Of a stretch of DNA of 18,529 nt, positions 1-6,026 are shown in pieces. Each line of letters opens with the position of its first letter. The first letter of the stretch is position 1. The notes beneath the pieces are model-generated. The model saw nothing but the letters and a program-made list of their open reading frames with translations, did not search any database and was not told where the DNA came from. The stretch is from CAUJGQ01 sp042408665 (GTDB lineage: Bacteria > Chloroflexota > Dehalococcoidia > CAUJGQ01): the NCBI GenBank assembly GCA_042408665.1, contig JBHOQW010000011.1:1-18529 (forward strand). The letters are read 5' to 3'. The position numbers and the translations under genes were made by a program.

Positions 1-55
1 GCCGCCGGGGCGGCGGAATTGCCATCAGCTCGTCGCATACGGTAGGCTGTTCCAT
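1..55 (-). CDS. Possible 5' end of a minus-strand gene running off the left edge
   Basis: On the minus strand an ATG at 55-53 opens a frame reading MEQPTVCDELMAIPPPRR to the window edge with no stop. A GGAGG Shine-Dalgarno sequence (complement of 65-69) lies nine bases before it. Only 18 codons are visible, so no family can be assigned. The site lies inside a long stem (56-108), so in a minus-strand transcript the ribosome-binding site would be paired. A competing reading is a plus-strand frame from base 3 to a TAA at 144-146, which could be the tail of an upstream gene. The Shine-Dalgarno site favours the minus-strand reading, but neither is secure. Confidence 0.25.
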   Translation of the reverse strand, partial: MEQPTVCDELMAIPPPRR

Positions 56-108
56 GCTGGGCAACCTCCAGGTGGAGTTGACGACTCCTACCAAGGAGGA
101 TGCCCAGC
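56..108. repeat. Long imperfect inverted repeat (about 21 paired bases, 5-base loop)
   Basis: The arms pair as 56-63 with 101-108 (GCTGGGCA/TGCCCAGC), 65-69 with 95-99 (CCTCC/GGAGG), and 71-78 with 84-92 with one bulged T at 89. The loop is TGACG (79-83), and there are A/A mismatches at 64/100 and near 70/93-94. No run of T follows on either strand, so it is not a standard intrinsic terminator. Its base abuts the minus-strand ATG at 55. In a minus-strand RNA the GGAGG from 65-69 pairs with CCUCC from 95-99. Confidence 0.75.
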
Positions 109-239
109 TTCCTTACCAATCGCAAATTACGCAGCAGTCTCATTAATCTGATTTAGGGGGCTACCGGCGTCGGCGATGACCCCCAGCGGCCGCGACAGAC
201 CCGCGGCTCAAGCAGCCGGCGATCGCGAGGAGCACGACC

Positions 240-575
240 ATGCCGTACCGCTTCGAGCGCGAGGCGCGCACACCGTATTCCGAGGTGTTCATCATCGAGG
301 ACGACGAGGGGAATGAGGTCGGGCGGGTGGACATTCACTTCACCCCCTCGGTTACCTATGCCACGCTGTGCGTGCAGGACGGCATGGACGAAGAGGCGGT
401 GCAGGACCTCATCTCCCAGATCGACGAGCGGCTGGTGATGACCACCGACCCGTACCGCGAGGATTTCGTGGTCACGGTGTGGAAGGGCCGTGAGGCGGGC
501 GTGTACTCCGACGAGGATGAGGAGACGGAAGAGGAGATCGACTTCGAGGACACGGACAACGGCCACCGCGGCTGA
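240..575 (+). CDS. Small acidic hypothetical protein
   Basis: This 111-residue protein begins MPYRFEREARTPYSEVF and matches no family I can name. The first 90 residues look like a compact alpha/beta fold, with alternating hydrophobic residues in strands such as VGRVDIHF and YATLCV and a helix around EEAVQDLISQIDERL. The last 20 residues are a strongly acidic tail (DEDEETEEEIDFED). It has no signal peptide, membrane segment or cysteine cluster, so it is probably cytosolic. The start is supported by GAGGAG seven bases before the ATG. A TAATCT box at 144-149 could be its -10 element, leaving a leader of about 85 bases with a small GC hairpin (189-207). The codon pattern fits a real gene. Function unknown. 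Confidence 0.75.
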   Translation: MPYRFEREARTPYSEVFIIEDDEGNEVGRVDIHFTPSVTYATLCVQDGMDEEAVQDLISQIDERLVMTTDPYREDFVVTVWKGREAGVYSDEDEETEEEIDFEDTDNGHRG

Positions 576-610
576 GCGGGCACCGGTCCGCCTCCCCGCC
601 CGGTGTCTCA
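573..610. terminator. Hairpin between convergent genes, spanning both stop codons
   Basis: CACCGG (581-586) pairs with CCGGTG (600-605), and TGAG (573-576) can pair with CTCA (607-610) across an asymmetric internal loop. The stem therefore covers the TGA of the plus-strand gene and the TGA of the minus-strand Rieske gene. It lacks a U-tract, as is common in high-GC genomes. Bidirectional terminator function is inferred from position. Confidence 0.45.
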
Positions 611-1552
611 ACCGAGATCGACCATGACGATGCCGTTTTCCACCTTCGTCGGGTAGACGCGGGTGTCGGTAGCTGTCTTCTTCGGGTCGAGCACGGAGGT
701 GAGGCGCCCGGCGAAGAAGTGTTCGCGGTTGAACTCCGGGGCGTACGGCTGGCGCACCACGTGGCCGGTGCGCAGGTCGTACTGGGCGCCATGCCACGGG
801 CAGGTCACGCATTTGCGCTCGATGTCGAGCTCGCCCGCCGCCAGGTTTTTGATCACCGAGAGGGCCGGCACATGCGTGCAGACGGCGTCGATGGCGTGAA
901 AACCGTCCCCCGTGTTGGCGATGAGGATCGTGCGCCCCTCGATCTCCACGTCCGTCATCTCCCCGGGGCTGAGATCGACCGCGCGGATGGCCGGCCGCCA
1001 GATCTCCTGCCCGCGCGGATAGCGGCGGGCGCGCTCGGCGGCGCGCTCGCGCTGCATCTGCCGGATGCGCTTGTCGATCTCGGTGCGTTCCTTGTTGTAC
1101 AGGGCACGCGCCTTGTTGATGTACCGGATCATGGCCTGGTCGAACTTCCGCGCCAGCGCACCGAACAGCGGGCGCACGTGCTCGATGTCGAACTCCTCCG
1201 GCCGTTCGTAGGCCTCCGGGAAAAATCGCCGCACCGCCTTGCCGAAGTTGTCATCCGGGAACGGGGCGGGCTCGCCGGTGGCGCGCATGCTGGCGCGCTG
1301 GTCCAGCCACCACTCTTCCAGCTCTGAGACGTCGGCGTAGACGCGCACGCCAAGCTGGTAGAGCTCGTCGTTCTCCAGCTCAAGCTGCACCGGCCCGTCG
1401 GGCGCCTCGTACAGGCTGCTGAACACCTCGCGCAGCCCCTGGGCGATCTCCCTGTGGTCCGCGGTGCCGTGTTCGAGATGGCCGATCTCGACCGCCAGCA
1501 GGAAGGCGAGCGGCACGCGCTCTTCCGGGGACACCTCGATCACCGCGGTCAT
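608..1552 (-). CDS. Rieske [2Fe-2S] domain protein with a long unassigned N-terminal region
   Basis: The C-terminal third (about residues 185-290, counted from the ATG at 1555) is a Rieske domain. It has a C-x-H pair (Cys226, His228, in CTHVP) and a C-x-x-H pair (Cys252, His255, in CPWHGAQYD), which would bind a [2Fe-2S] cluster. The pairs are 23 residues apart, against the usual 15-17 in Rieske ferredoxins and oxygenases, and there is an extra Cys249 next to the second pair. The first 185 residues are mostly helical and end in a highly charged stretch (about 150-180) that may be a coiled coil; I do not recognise them. No signal peptide or membrane anchor is seen, so a soluble electron carrier or a redox-regulated protein is most likely. 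Two ATGs are adjacent; the second (1552) is six bases from GGAGG and the first (1555) only three, so the second is preferred. Confidence 0.85.
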   Translation of the reverse strand: MTAVIEVSPEERVPLAFLLAVEIGHLEHGTADHREIAQGLREVFSSLYEAPDGPVQLELENDELYQLGVRVYADVSELEEWWLDQRASMRATGEPAPFPDDNFGKAVRRFFPEAYERPEEFDIEHVRPLFGALARKFDQAMIRYINKARALYNKERTEIDKRIRQMQRERAAERARRYPRGQEIWRPAIRAVDLSPGEMTDVEIEGRTILIANTGDGFHAIDAVCTHVPALSVIKNLAAGELDIERKCVTCPWHGAQYDLRTGHVVRQPYAPEFNREHFFAGRLTSVLDPKKTATDTRVYPTKVENGIVMVDLG

Positions 1553-1615
1553 CATCGCCCTCCAGCACGCGGATGTGCTGCCCGGCCCCCATGGCCCTGC
1601 GGCAGCCTCTCGCTC

Positions 1616-1621
1616 AGTCTA
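1616..1621 (-). promoter_or_regulatory. Candidate -10 box for the Rieske gene
   Basis: The minus strand reads TAGACT here, about 65 bases before the Rieske start codon. A T-rich stretch (TTTTTC) lies 17 bases upstream of it and may stand in for a -35 element. The surrounding CTACGGTAG is a near-palindrome. The rest of 1556-1855 holds no convincing gene. Confidence 0.3.
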
Positions 1622-1788
1622 CCGTAGTGCCTGCTTGTGAAAAAGAACGCAGAACGCCGCCCAGAGACATACGCCTGCCGCCGTGGCGGCCGGCGCTCCT
1701 TGCGCGGCGGGGGACGGTAGGCGATACTGCCATTGCGCCGGTCTGACCACCGATACACACCCCATCCGCCAGAGCACAGCCGGCGCGC

Positions 1789-1818
1789 AGCGGCCCGCTC
1801 GGATCCGAGCGGGCCGCT
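1789..1818. terminator. 30-bp perfect palindrome downstream of the DUF362 gene
   Basis: AGCGGCCCGCTCGGA (1789-1803) is followed directly by its exact reverse complement (1804-1818), with no spacer. It starts 38 bases beyond the DUF362 stop codon. As RNA it would fold into a very stable GC stem, which suggests a terminator, but there is no U-tract on either side. A two-fold symmetric protein site is the alternative. Confidence 0.5.
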
Positions 1819-1855
1819 CTGCATGGTGCGCCGGGACCGTTTGTTCTGCCAGCGA

Positions 1856-2989
1856 TCAGTACTGACGGAAGAGCTTGCCCCACTCGGTGGCCATGGCCTG
1901 CTTCACGCGCCGGCGGCCGATGAGCGGGTACCAGAACAGGTTGTAGTAGACGTTGCTGGCCACATAGCTCCACGGCACCAGCGGCGTGCGCAACAGCAGC
2001 TTCTCCAGCGGCTTGAGCCGCCCCCAGTAGATCTGCTTCTGCCCCCAGGAGGCGAAGGTATCCTCGTCACCGCGGAAGCCGAAATTGACCCCACTGATAT
2101 CCATCCCCACGACCTCGATCTTCGCCGGGTCGCCGCAGCCCAGGCCCCGCTCGTGCGCCAGGCGGATGAACTTGAGGCTCAGGGGGTCGAAGCCCTGCAG
2201 CTTGGCGGAGATGGCGTCGATCGCTACCTGGTCGGCGGAGGCGAGGATCAGGTTCTTGACATGGGGGCGCATGGCGCGCGGGCCGGGCCCGTCGCCGGCG
2301 ATGGTGCCGTCCATCACGGCGAAGATGCCGGGGTGGATCTCCTGCTGGATGGTGAGCAGGTCCACCAGCGTCTCGTGGATCACGCTGTGCGTCCAGTGGC
2401 GCTTGAAGTGCAGGAGCCCGCCGAAGGCGTTCTTCATCGCCCCCGTGATCGTGGTGAAGACGTGCGTCTTCACCGTGGGCAGGTGCACGACGTTCTTGCC
2501 GATGAGCGCCTCCGGGATCTCGATGCCATCCGGGAAGATCTTGTCCAGGACGAGCATCTCGCCCTTGGGGGCATAGCGCACCCATTTGACCCCTCTGTCC
2601 GTCACGTGCAGGCTCGTGAGCCCGTAACGGTCCAGCACCGCCTTGTGCTTGTTCTTGACCTCACCCTCGTGCGAGTCCACCACCACGGTGCCGTTTTGCA
2701 CCGGCAGAAGGTCCCGATAGCCCGCCGCGCGCAGGGCGCGGATCACGCCCTCCAGTTGCCAGGGCGTGGTTGAGCAGGCGGGGTAGTAATGCTGCCAGGA
2801 GATGTTGACCTTCAGCACCGTGGGCACATCTTTGGGCAGCGCCTGCTCGAACCCAGCCAGCGCCATCGCCCGGCCGATATCCATCACCACCGTGGGCGCG
2901 CTGGTGTACAGCACCGCCACCCGCGCCGTGCTGCGGTCGCGCGCGGGCGTCAGGGCCTCCTTCAAGGCCCGTTCCATCTCCAGGGTCAT
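1856..2989 (-). CDS. DUF362 family protein
   Basis: The 377-residue protein carries sequence typical of the DUF362 family: an early VLKVNIS strand, a central VHLPTVKTH followed by GAMKNAFGG, and MDGTIAGDGPGPR around residue 230. Members of this family are often annotated as iron-sulfur or cytoplasmic redox-associated proteins, but the biochemical role is not established. This copy has none of the ferredoxin-type cysteine clusters that some members carry at the C-terminus. Instead it ends in an aromatic, hydrophobic stretch (PLVPWSYVASNVYYNLFWYP) followed by basic residues, which could be a membrane-associating helix. The start is set by GAGGAG eight bases before the ATG. It has its own promoter (3099-3128) and is divergent from the amidohydrolase operon. 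Confidence 0.85.
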   Translation of the reverse strand: MTLEMERALKEALTPARDRSTARVAVLYTSAPTVVMDIGRAMALAGFEQALPKDVPTVLKVNISWQHYYPACSTTPWQLEGVIRALRAAGYRDLLPVQNGTVVVDSHEGEVKNKHKAVLDRYGLTSLHVTDRGVKWVRYAPKGEMLVLDKIFPDGIEIPEALIGKNVVHLPTVKTHVFTTITGAMKNAFGGLLHFKRHWTHSVIHETLVDLLTIQQEIHPGIFAVMDGTIAGDGPGPRAMRPHVKNLILASADQVAIDAISAKLQGFDPLSLKFIRLAHERGLGCGDPAKIEVVGMDISGVNFGFRGDEDTFASWGQKQIYWGRLKPLEKLLLRTPLVPWSYVASNVYYNLFWYPLIGRRRVKQAMATEWGKLFRQY

Positions 2990-3098
2990 GCGCGAGGCTC
3001 CTCGTCAGGCATGGCGGCGCCCCTCCGTCGCCCGCGCGGCGCAGGGCACAGCGCCGCCGCAACCGCCCGGCGCCGCGGCCGGGGTCAGCCGCCGCACC

Positions 3099-3128
3099 AG
3101 TGTACCATCGTCGATCTTGCCCGGACAA
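3099..3128 (-). promoter_or_regulatory. Promoter for the DUF362 gene
   Basis: On the minus strand TTGTCC (3128-3123) is followed after 18 bases by TACACT (3104-3099), a recognisable -35/-10 pair with 4/6 matches to TTGACA and the TAnnnT form of the -10. Transcription would start roughly 105 bases before the ATG. Confidence 0.45.
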
Positions 3129-3173
3129 TTCGCGTGCGCGCGGGCGGCGAGGCGCGAGGCAACTGACGGCGCA

Positions 3174-3182
3174 TGGTATTAT
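3174..3182 (+). promoter_or_regulatory. Extended -10 promoter implying a leaderless amidohydrolase mRNA
   Basis: TGGTATTAT fits TGnTATAAT with one mismatch. Only six bases separate its last T from the GTG start at 3189, so transcription would begin at or next to the start codon. No Shine-Dalgarno sequence or -35 hexamer is visible. Confidence 0.5.
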
Positions 3183-3188
3183 CGCGGC

Positions 3189-4031
3189 GTGATTATCGAC
3201 GCCCACACCCACGTCTTTCCCGAGGCCTTTCGCGCTCGCCGGGACGCACTGGCCGCGAAGGACCCCTTGTTCGCCGAGATGTACGGCGTGCCCACCACCG
3301 CCATGGCGACGCCCGCCGAATTGCTCGCGGCGATGGACGAGGCCGGGGTGCACGCCGCCGTGATCTGCGGCTTCGCCTGGGAGGACCCGGCGCTCTGCCG
3401 CGAGCACAACGACGCGCTGCTCGAGGCGGCGGCGCACTCCCGCGGGCGCCTGCTGCCCTTCACCGCCGTGAGCCTGCGCGACCCCGACGGCGCGGCCGCG
3501 GAGGCCACCCGCTGCCGGGCGCTGGGGGCGCGCGGCATCGGCGAGCTGCGCCCGGCAGCGCACGGCCTGGACCTCTCGGACCCCGGCGCGGCGGACGCGC
3601 TGGCGGCCGTAGCCGGCGGCCTGCCGCTGCTCATCCACGCCAGCGAGCCAGTTGGGCACGACTACCGCGGCAAGGGCGGGCAGCCCATCGGTCCGCTTTA
3701 CCACTTCCTCCACCGCCACCCGGAGGTAAAGGTCATCGCCGCGCATATGGGCGGCGGGCTGCCGCTGTACGCGCACATGCCCGACGTGCGCCGTGCCCTC
3801 AGCCGCACCTGGGTAGACACGGCGGCCTGGCCGCTCCTGTACGAGCCATCGATCTTCCGTCATATCGCCGACCTAATCGGCGCCGCCCGCATCCTGTTTG
3901 CCACCGATTTCCCGCTGCGGCGTTACAAGCGCGAGCTGGAGCTGCTGGCAACGGTGCCCCTCTCGGAAGAAGAACGGCGCGCGGTGCTGGGTCGTAACGC
4001 CGCCGTGCTTCTGGGGCTGGAGGCGCGCTGA
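3189..4031 (+). CDS. Metal-dependent amidohydrolase, TIM-barrel type (amidohydrolase 2 family)
   Basis: The 280-residue protein opens with the metal-binding H-x-H motif (His6 and His8 in IIDAHTHVFP). It continues with His150 (LLIHASEP), His186 (IAAHMGGG) and Asp240 (LFATDFP), the usual ligand order of the amidohydrolase-2/ACMSD-like metal-dependent hydrolases. The family hydrolyses or decarboxylates varied small molecules; the substrate cannot be read from the sequence. It is predicted to be cytosolic. The start is the GTG at 3189, because the protein then begins directly with the conserved first barrel strand; an ATG at 3173 is in another frame. The stop codon overlaps the thpR start (TGATG), so the two are translationally coupled. 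Confidence 0.85.
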   Translation: MIIDAHTHVFPEAFRARRDALAAKDPLFAEMYGVPTTAMATPAELLAAMDEAGVHAAVICGFAWEDPALCREHNDALLEAAAHSRGRLLPFTAVSLRDPDGAAAEATRCRALGARGIGELRPAAHGLDLSDPGAADALAAVAGGLPLLIHASEPVGHDYRGKGGQPIGPLYHFLHRHPEVKVIAAHMGGGLPLYAHMPDVRRALSRTWVDTAAWPLLYEPSIFRHIADLIGAARILFATDFPLRRYKRELELLATVPLSEEERRAVLGRNAAVLLGLEAR

Positions 4032-4618
4032 TGGACCTGCGCCTGTTCATCGCCGTTGAGCTGCCAGAGGAATGGCTCGCGGCGCTGGCCCGCGTGCAGG
4101 AGGCGCTGCGCAAGACCGGCCTGGACGCGCTGCGCTGGACCCGGCCAGAGGGCATCCACCTCACCCTCAAGTTCCTCGGCGAGGTACCGGAGGAGCGGGT
4201 GGAGGAGATCAGACGGGCCATGACGCGGGCCGCGGCTCAGGCGCAACCGTTTGCCCTGCGGCTGGGCCCGCTCGGCGCCTTCGGCGGGCCCCAGCGCCCG
4301 CGCGTGCTGTGGGCCGGCGTCACGGGCGACCTGGAGGCGCTCACCCGCCTGTGGCGAGCGCTGGAGGCGGAGATCACACCGCTTGGCTTCCCGCAGGAGC
4401 GCAATGCGTTTGCGCCCCACCTGACCCTGGCCCGCGTGCCGGAGCACGCGCAGCGCGATGTGGCCAAGACCCTGGCCGCGGTGTTGCCACGCATCGCGCT
4501 CCCGGAACCGTCTCCCCTGGACGTGGCGGAGATTGCGCTCATGCGCAGCCTGCTCGGCCCGGGCGGCGCCCGTTACCAGCGGCTGGCGGCGGCGCCGCTA
4601 GCGCGAAATTCCTCCTGA
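4031..4618 (+). CDS. thpR: RNA 2',3'-cyclic phosphodiesterase (2H phosphoesterase)
   Basis: The 195-residue protein has the two H-x-T-x motifs that define 2H phosphoesterases: His43-Leu-Thr45 (HLTLKFLG) and His130-Leu-Thr132 (HLTLAR). It also has the family start RLFIAVELP. Length and motif spacing match ThpR/LigT, which opens 2',3'-cyclic phosphates on RNA ends to 2'-phosphates and was first noted for 2'-5' RNA ligation. The ATG overlaps the TGA of the amidohydrolase by one base, so expression depends on translation of the upstream gene. No link in function between the two is obvious. The C-terminus is ordinary, and no truncation is seen. Confidence 0.93.
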   Translation: MDLRLFIAVELPEEWLAALARVQEALRKTGLDALRWTRPEGIHLTLKFLGEVPEERVEEIRRAMTRAAAQAQPFALRLGPLGAFGGPQRPRVLWAGVTGDLEALTRLWRALEAEITPLGFPQERNAFAPHLTLARVPEHAQRDVAKTLAAVLPRIALPEPSPLDVAEIALMRSLLGPGGARYQRLAAAPLARNSS

Positions 4619-4655
4619 TTTCCAGGTATCGCCGGATCCCCAGGCCGCTCGGTGG

Positions 4656-4664
4656 TGCTATAGT
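4656..4664 (+). promoter_or_regulatory. Extended -10 promoter upstream of the SWIM gene
   Basis: TGCTATAGT fits TGnTATAAT with one mismatch. It lies 38 bases after the thpR stop codon and would start a transcript near 4671, giving a leader of about 185 bases before the SWIM start. No -35 hexamer is seen. Confidence 0.5.
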
Positions 4665-4707
4665 GACGGTGCAGGCTGGCTCAGCGCGCCCGAGGAGGGC
4701 AGCAGCG

Positions 4708-4743
4708 ATGAGCGGGGACGCGGTTCGCCGCTGGACGACTTGA
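4708..4743 (+). CDS. Candidate 11-codon leader ORF
   Basis: ATG at 4708 opens MSGDAVRRWTT and ends at TGA 4741-4743. A strong GAGGAGGG Shine-Dalgarno sequence sits about eight bases before it. Its stop codon touches the base of the hairpin at 4743-4775, the geometry expected of a leader peptide whose translation influences a downstream fold. Without comparative data this remains tentative. Confidence 0.3.
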   Translation: MSGDAVRRWTT

Positions 4744-4775
4744 CGGCGCCAGGACATGAACGTGTCCGGCGCCGT
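4743..4775 (+). promoter_or_regulatory. Stem-loop in the SWIM gene leader
   Basis: ACGGCGCC-A-GGACA (4743-4756) pairs with TGTCCGGCGCCGT (4763-4775), making 13 base pairs with one bulged A (4751) and a six-base loop TGAACG. It is followed by TCGCGTTT, which is not a proper U-tract, so an attenuator or RNA-protection element is as likely as a terminator. Confidence 0.55.
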
Positions 4776-4854
4776 TCGCGTTTCACGGCGCACGCGGGCC
4801 AGCCATGAGCGGACGCCGGCAAGACCAGGAACACCTACACGCAGGAGGTCGCAT

Positions 4855-5130
4855 TTGAACTCCAGTCTGGTTGGCAAGATCGAGAAGGCGCGGCGCTACG
4901 CGGCCGAACGCGACCAGCGCGTACGGTTTACCTCGTTCACCGTCGAGGTGCGCGGCGAGAACGAGACGCACGAGGTCCGCCTGCAGGACGGGCGGCTCAC
5001 CTGTGCCTGTGAGTTCTTCGCCGGCTGGAGCGTGTGCAGCCACACGATGGCGATGGAGCGCATCCTCGGCGCCATGCTGCCCAAGGAGGCGATCAGCCAG
5101 ACGCAACCGGCGCTCACCCACTCGGTCTAA
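4855..5130 (+). CDS. Small stand-alone SWIM zinc-finger protein
   Basis: The 91-residue product contains a SWIM zinc-binding motif, C-x-C-x(n)-C-x-H, seen as CACEFFAGWSVCSH in the middle of the protein. It follows a short beta-rich segment (VRFTSFTVEVRG). SWIM fingers are usually appended to larger proteins (SWI2/SNF2 ATPases, MuDR transposases, Sws1), where they bind DNA or partner proteins; here the finger makes up most of the protein. The start is TTG at 4855, chosen because a perfect AGGAGGT lies five bases upstream, while the in-frame ATG at 4756 has no such site and sits in the leader hairpin. A second short frame (ATG 4805 to TGA 4858) ends over the TTG. DNA or RNA binding is inferred. 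Confidence 0.8.
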   Translation: MNSSLVGKIEKARRYAAERDQRVRFTSFTVEVRGENETHEVRLQDGRLTCACEFFAGWSVCSHTMAMERILGAMLPKEAISQTQPALTHSV

Positions 5131-5149
5131 CCCAACCTCAGCCCGGACA

Positions 5150-5175
5150 AGGCCGCACTCGCCGCAGCGCGGCCT
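5150..5175. terminator. Possible stem-loop after the SWIM gene
   Basis: AGGCCGC (5150-5156) pairs with GCGGCCT (5169-5175) around a 12-base loop, about 20 bases beyond the SWIM stop codon. There is no clear U-tract. It may separate the SWIM transcript from the hydrolase gene. Confidence 0.35.
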
Positions 5176-5211
5176 CGTCGTGTGTGTCGGCTGTTCGAAG
5201 GCAACCCAGCG

Positions 5212-6015
5212 ATGCCAGAGATCCTCGCCAACGGCACCAGCATCGTTTACGAAGACGTGGGGCACGGCCCGCCGCTCCTCCTCCTGCACGGCGGCCTCGG
5301 CACCGCGCGCCTGCACTGGTGGAAGGAGATTCCCTTCTTCGCCGAGCGCTTTCGCGTGATCGCGCCCGACCTGCGCGGTTACGGCCGTTCCTCCCCACCG
5401 CGCGACTTCCCCCTCGACTTCTACGAGCGTGACGCCGCGGACATGGCGGCCCTGCTGCGTCACACCGGCCTCTACCCCGCCCACGTGCTGGGCTGGAGCG
5501 ACGGGGCGATCGTCGCCTTGATCCTCGCTGTCCAGCACCCGGAACTGGTACGCACGCTCGTCGTGGTCTCAGGAGAGGCACGCATCCTGCCGCAGGAGCG
5601 GGAGGGGTGGTGCCTGCTGGTGGACACCGACGGGTGGTCCGAGGGTGCGCGCCGCCGCTTCATCGAGGAGCAGGGGCCGCAGAACTGGCCGGGCATCTTC
5701 GAACGGATGCTGGCCGGCTACCGCGCTGTGCTTGAGGAGCGCGGCGGCGAGGTGATCAGCGCGCGCCTGGGCGAGATCACCTGCCCTACGCTCATCATCC
5801 ACGGCGAGGACGACCCGATCGTGCCGGTCTTGCACGCCTACGAGATGGCGCAGCGCATTCCCGGTGCCTGGCTGTCCGTGTTCGCCGGCTGCGGCCACTT
5901 CCCGCACCGCGAACGGGAGGAGGACTTCCGCGAGCGGGTGCTCGCCTTCCTGGACTTTTACAGCGAGGGCCGTCCACCTGCCGAGAAGAAGGCGCCCCAT
6001 CCCGGTCAAGCGTGA
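5212..6015 (+). CDS. Alpha/beta hydrolase
   Basis: The 267-residue protein has the full alpha/beta-hydrolase machinery. The oxyanion-hole turn LLLHGG is at 23-28, the nucleophile elbow GWSDG at 94-98 (Ser96), the acid residue in HGEDDP at about 200-201, and the catalytic histidine is His229 (GCGHFPH). The early PDLRGYGRS strand is also typical. Substrate is unknown; esterase, epoxide-hydrolase-like or C-C hydrolase roles are all possible. It is cytosolic with no signal peptide. ATG 5212 is preferred because the conserved region begins just after it; a GTG at 5182 would add ten residues with no family support. The gene converges with a minus-strand hypothetical gene. Confidence 0.88.
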   Translation: MPEILANGTSIVYEDVGHGPPLLLLHGGLGTARLHWWKEIPFFAERFRVIAPDLRGYGRSSPPRDFPLDFYERDAADMAALLRHTGLYPAHVLGWSDGAIVALILAVQHPELVRTLVVVSGEARILPQEREGWCLLVDTDGWSEGARRRFIEEQGPQNWPGIFERMLAGYRAVLEERGGEVISARLGEITCPTLIIHGEDDPIVPVLHAYEMAQRIPGAWLSVFAGCGHFPHREREEDFRERVLAFLDFYSEGRPPAEKKAPHPGQA

Positions 6016-6025
6016 GGGGGCACGC
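6010..6025. terminator. Short hairpin between convergent genes
   Basis: GCGTG (6010-6014) pairs with CACGC (6021-6025) around a six-base G-rich loop. The stem overlaps the hydrolase TGA (6013-6015) and ends two bases before the opposing stop codon. Terminator function is inferred from position. Confidence 0.35.
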
Positions 6026-6026
6026 C

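Noticed and set aside
3..146. Plus-strand C-terminal tail of an upstream gene
   Set aside because: The frame is open for 47 codons and plausible by eye, but it crosses the long hairpin and has no motif, so it was not listed as a gene.
1556..1855. Possible small gene in the 300-bp gap
   Set aside because: Short frames here have no ribosome site or sensible composition; only a candidate -10 box and the palindrome were found.
2802..3188. N-terminal extension of the amidohydrolase by 129 codons
   Set aside because: The extension runs through the DUF362 start and the promoter region and has no homology; the H-x-H strand begins right after GTG 3189.
2661..3863. A 400-codon minus-strand open frame across the DUF362/amidohydrolase divergent region
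   Set aside because: It overlaps the start of DUF362 in another frame and runs antisense to the amidohydrolase, including the region that holds two good promoters.
4756..4854. ATG start at 4756 for the SWIM protein
   Set aside because: The ATG lies at the leader hairpin and lacks a ribosome site; the TTG at 4855 has a perfect one.
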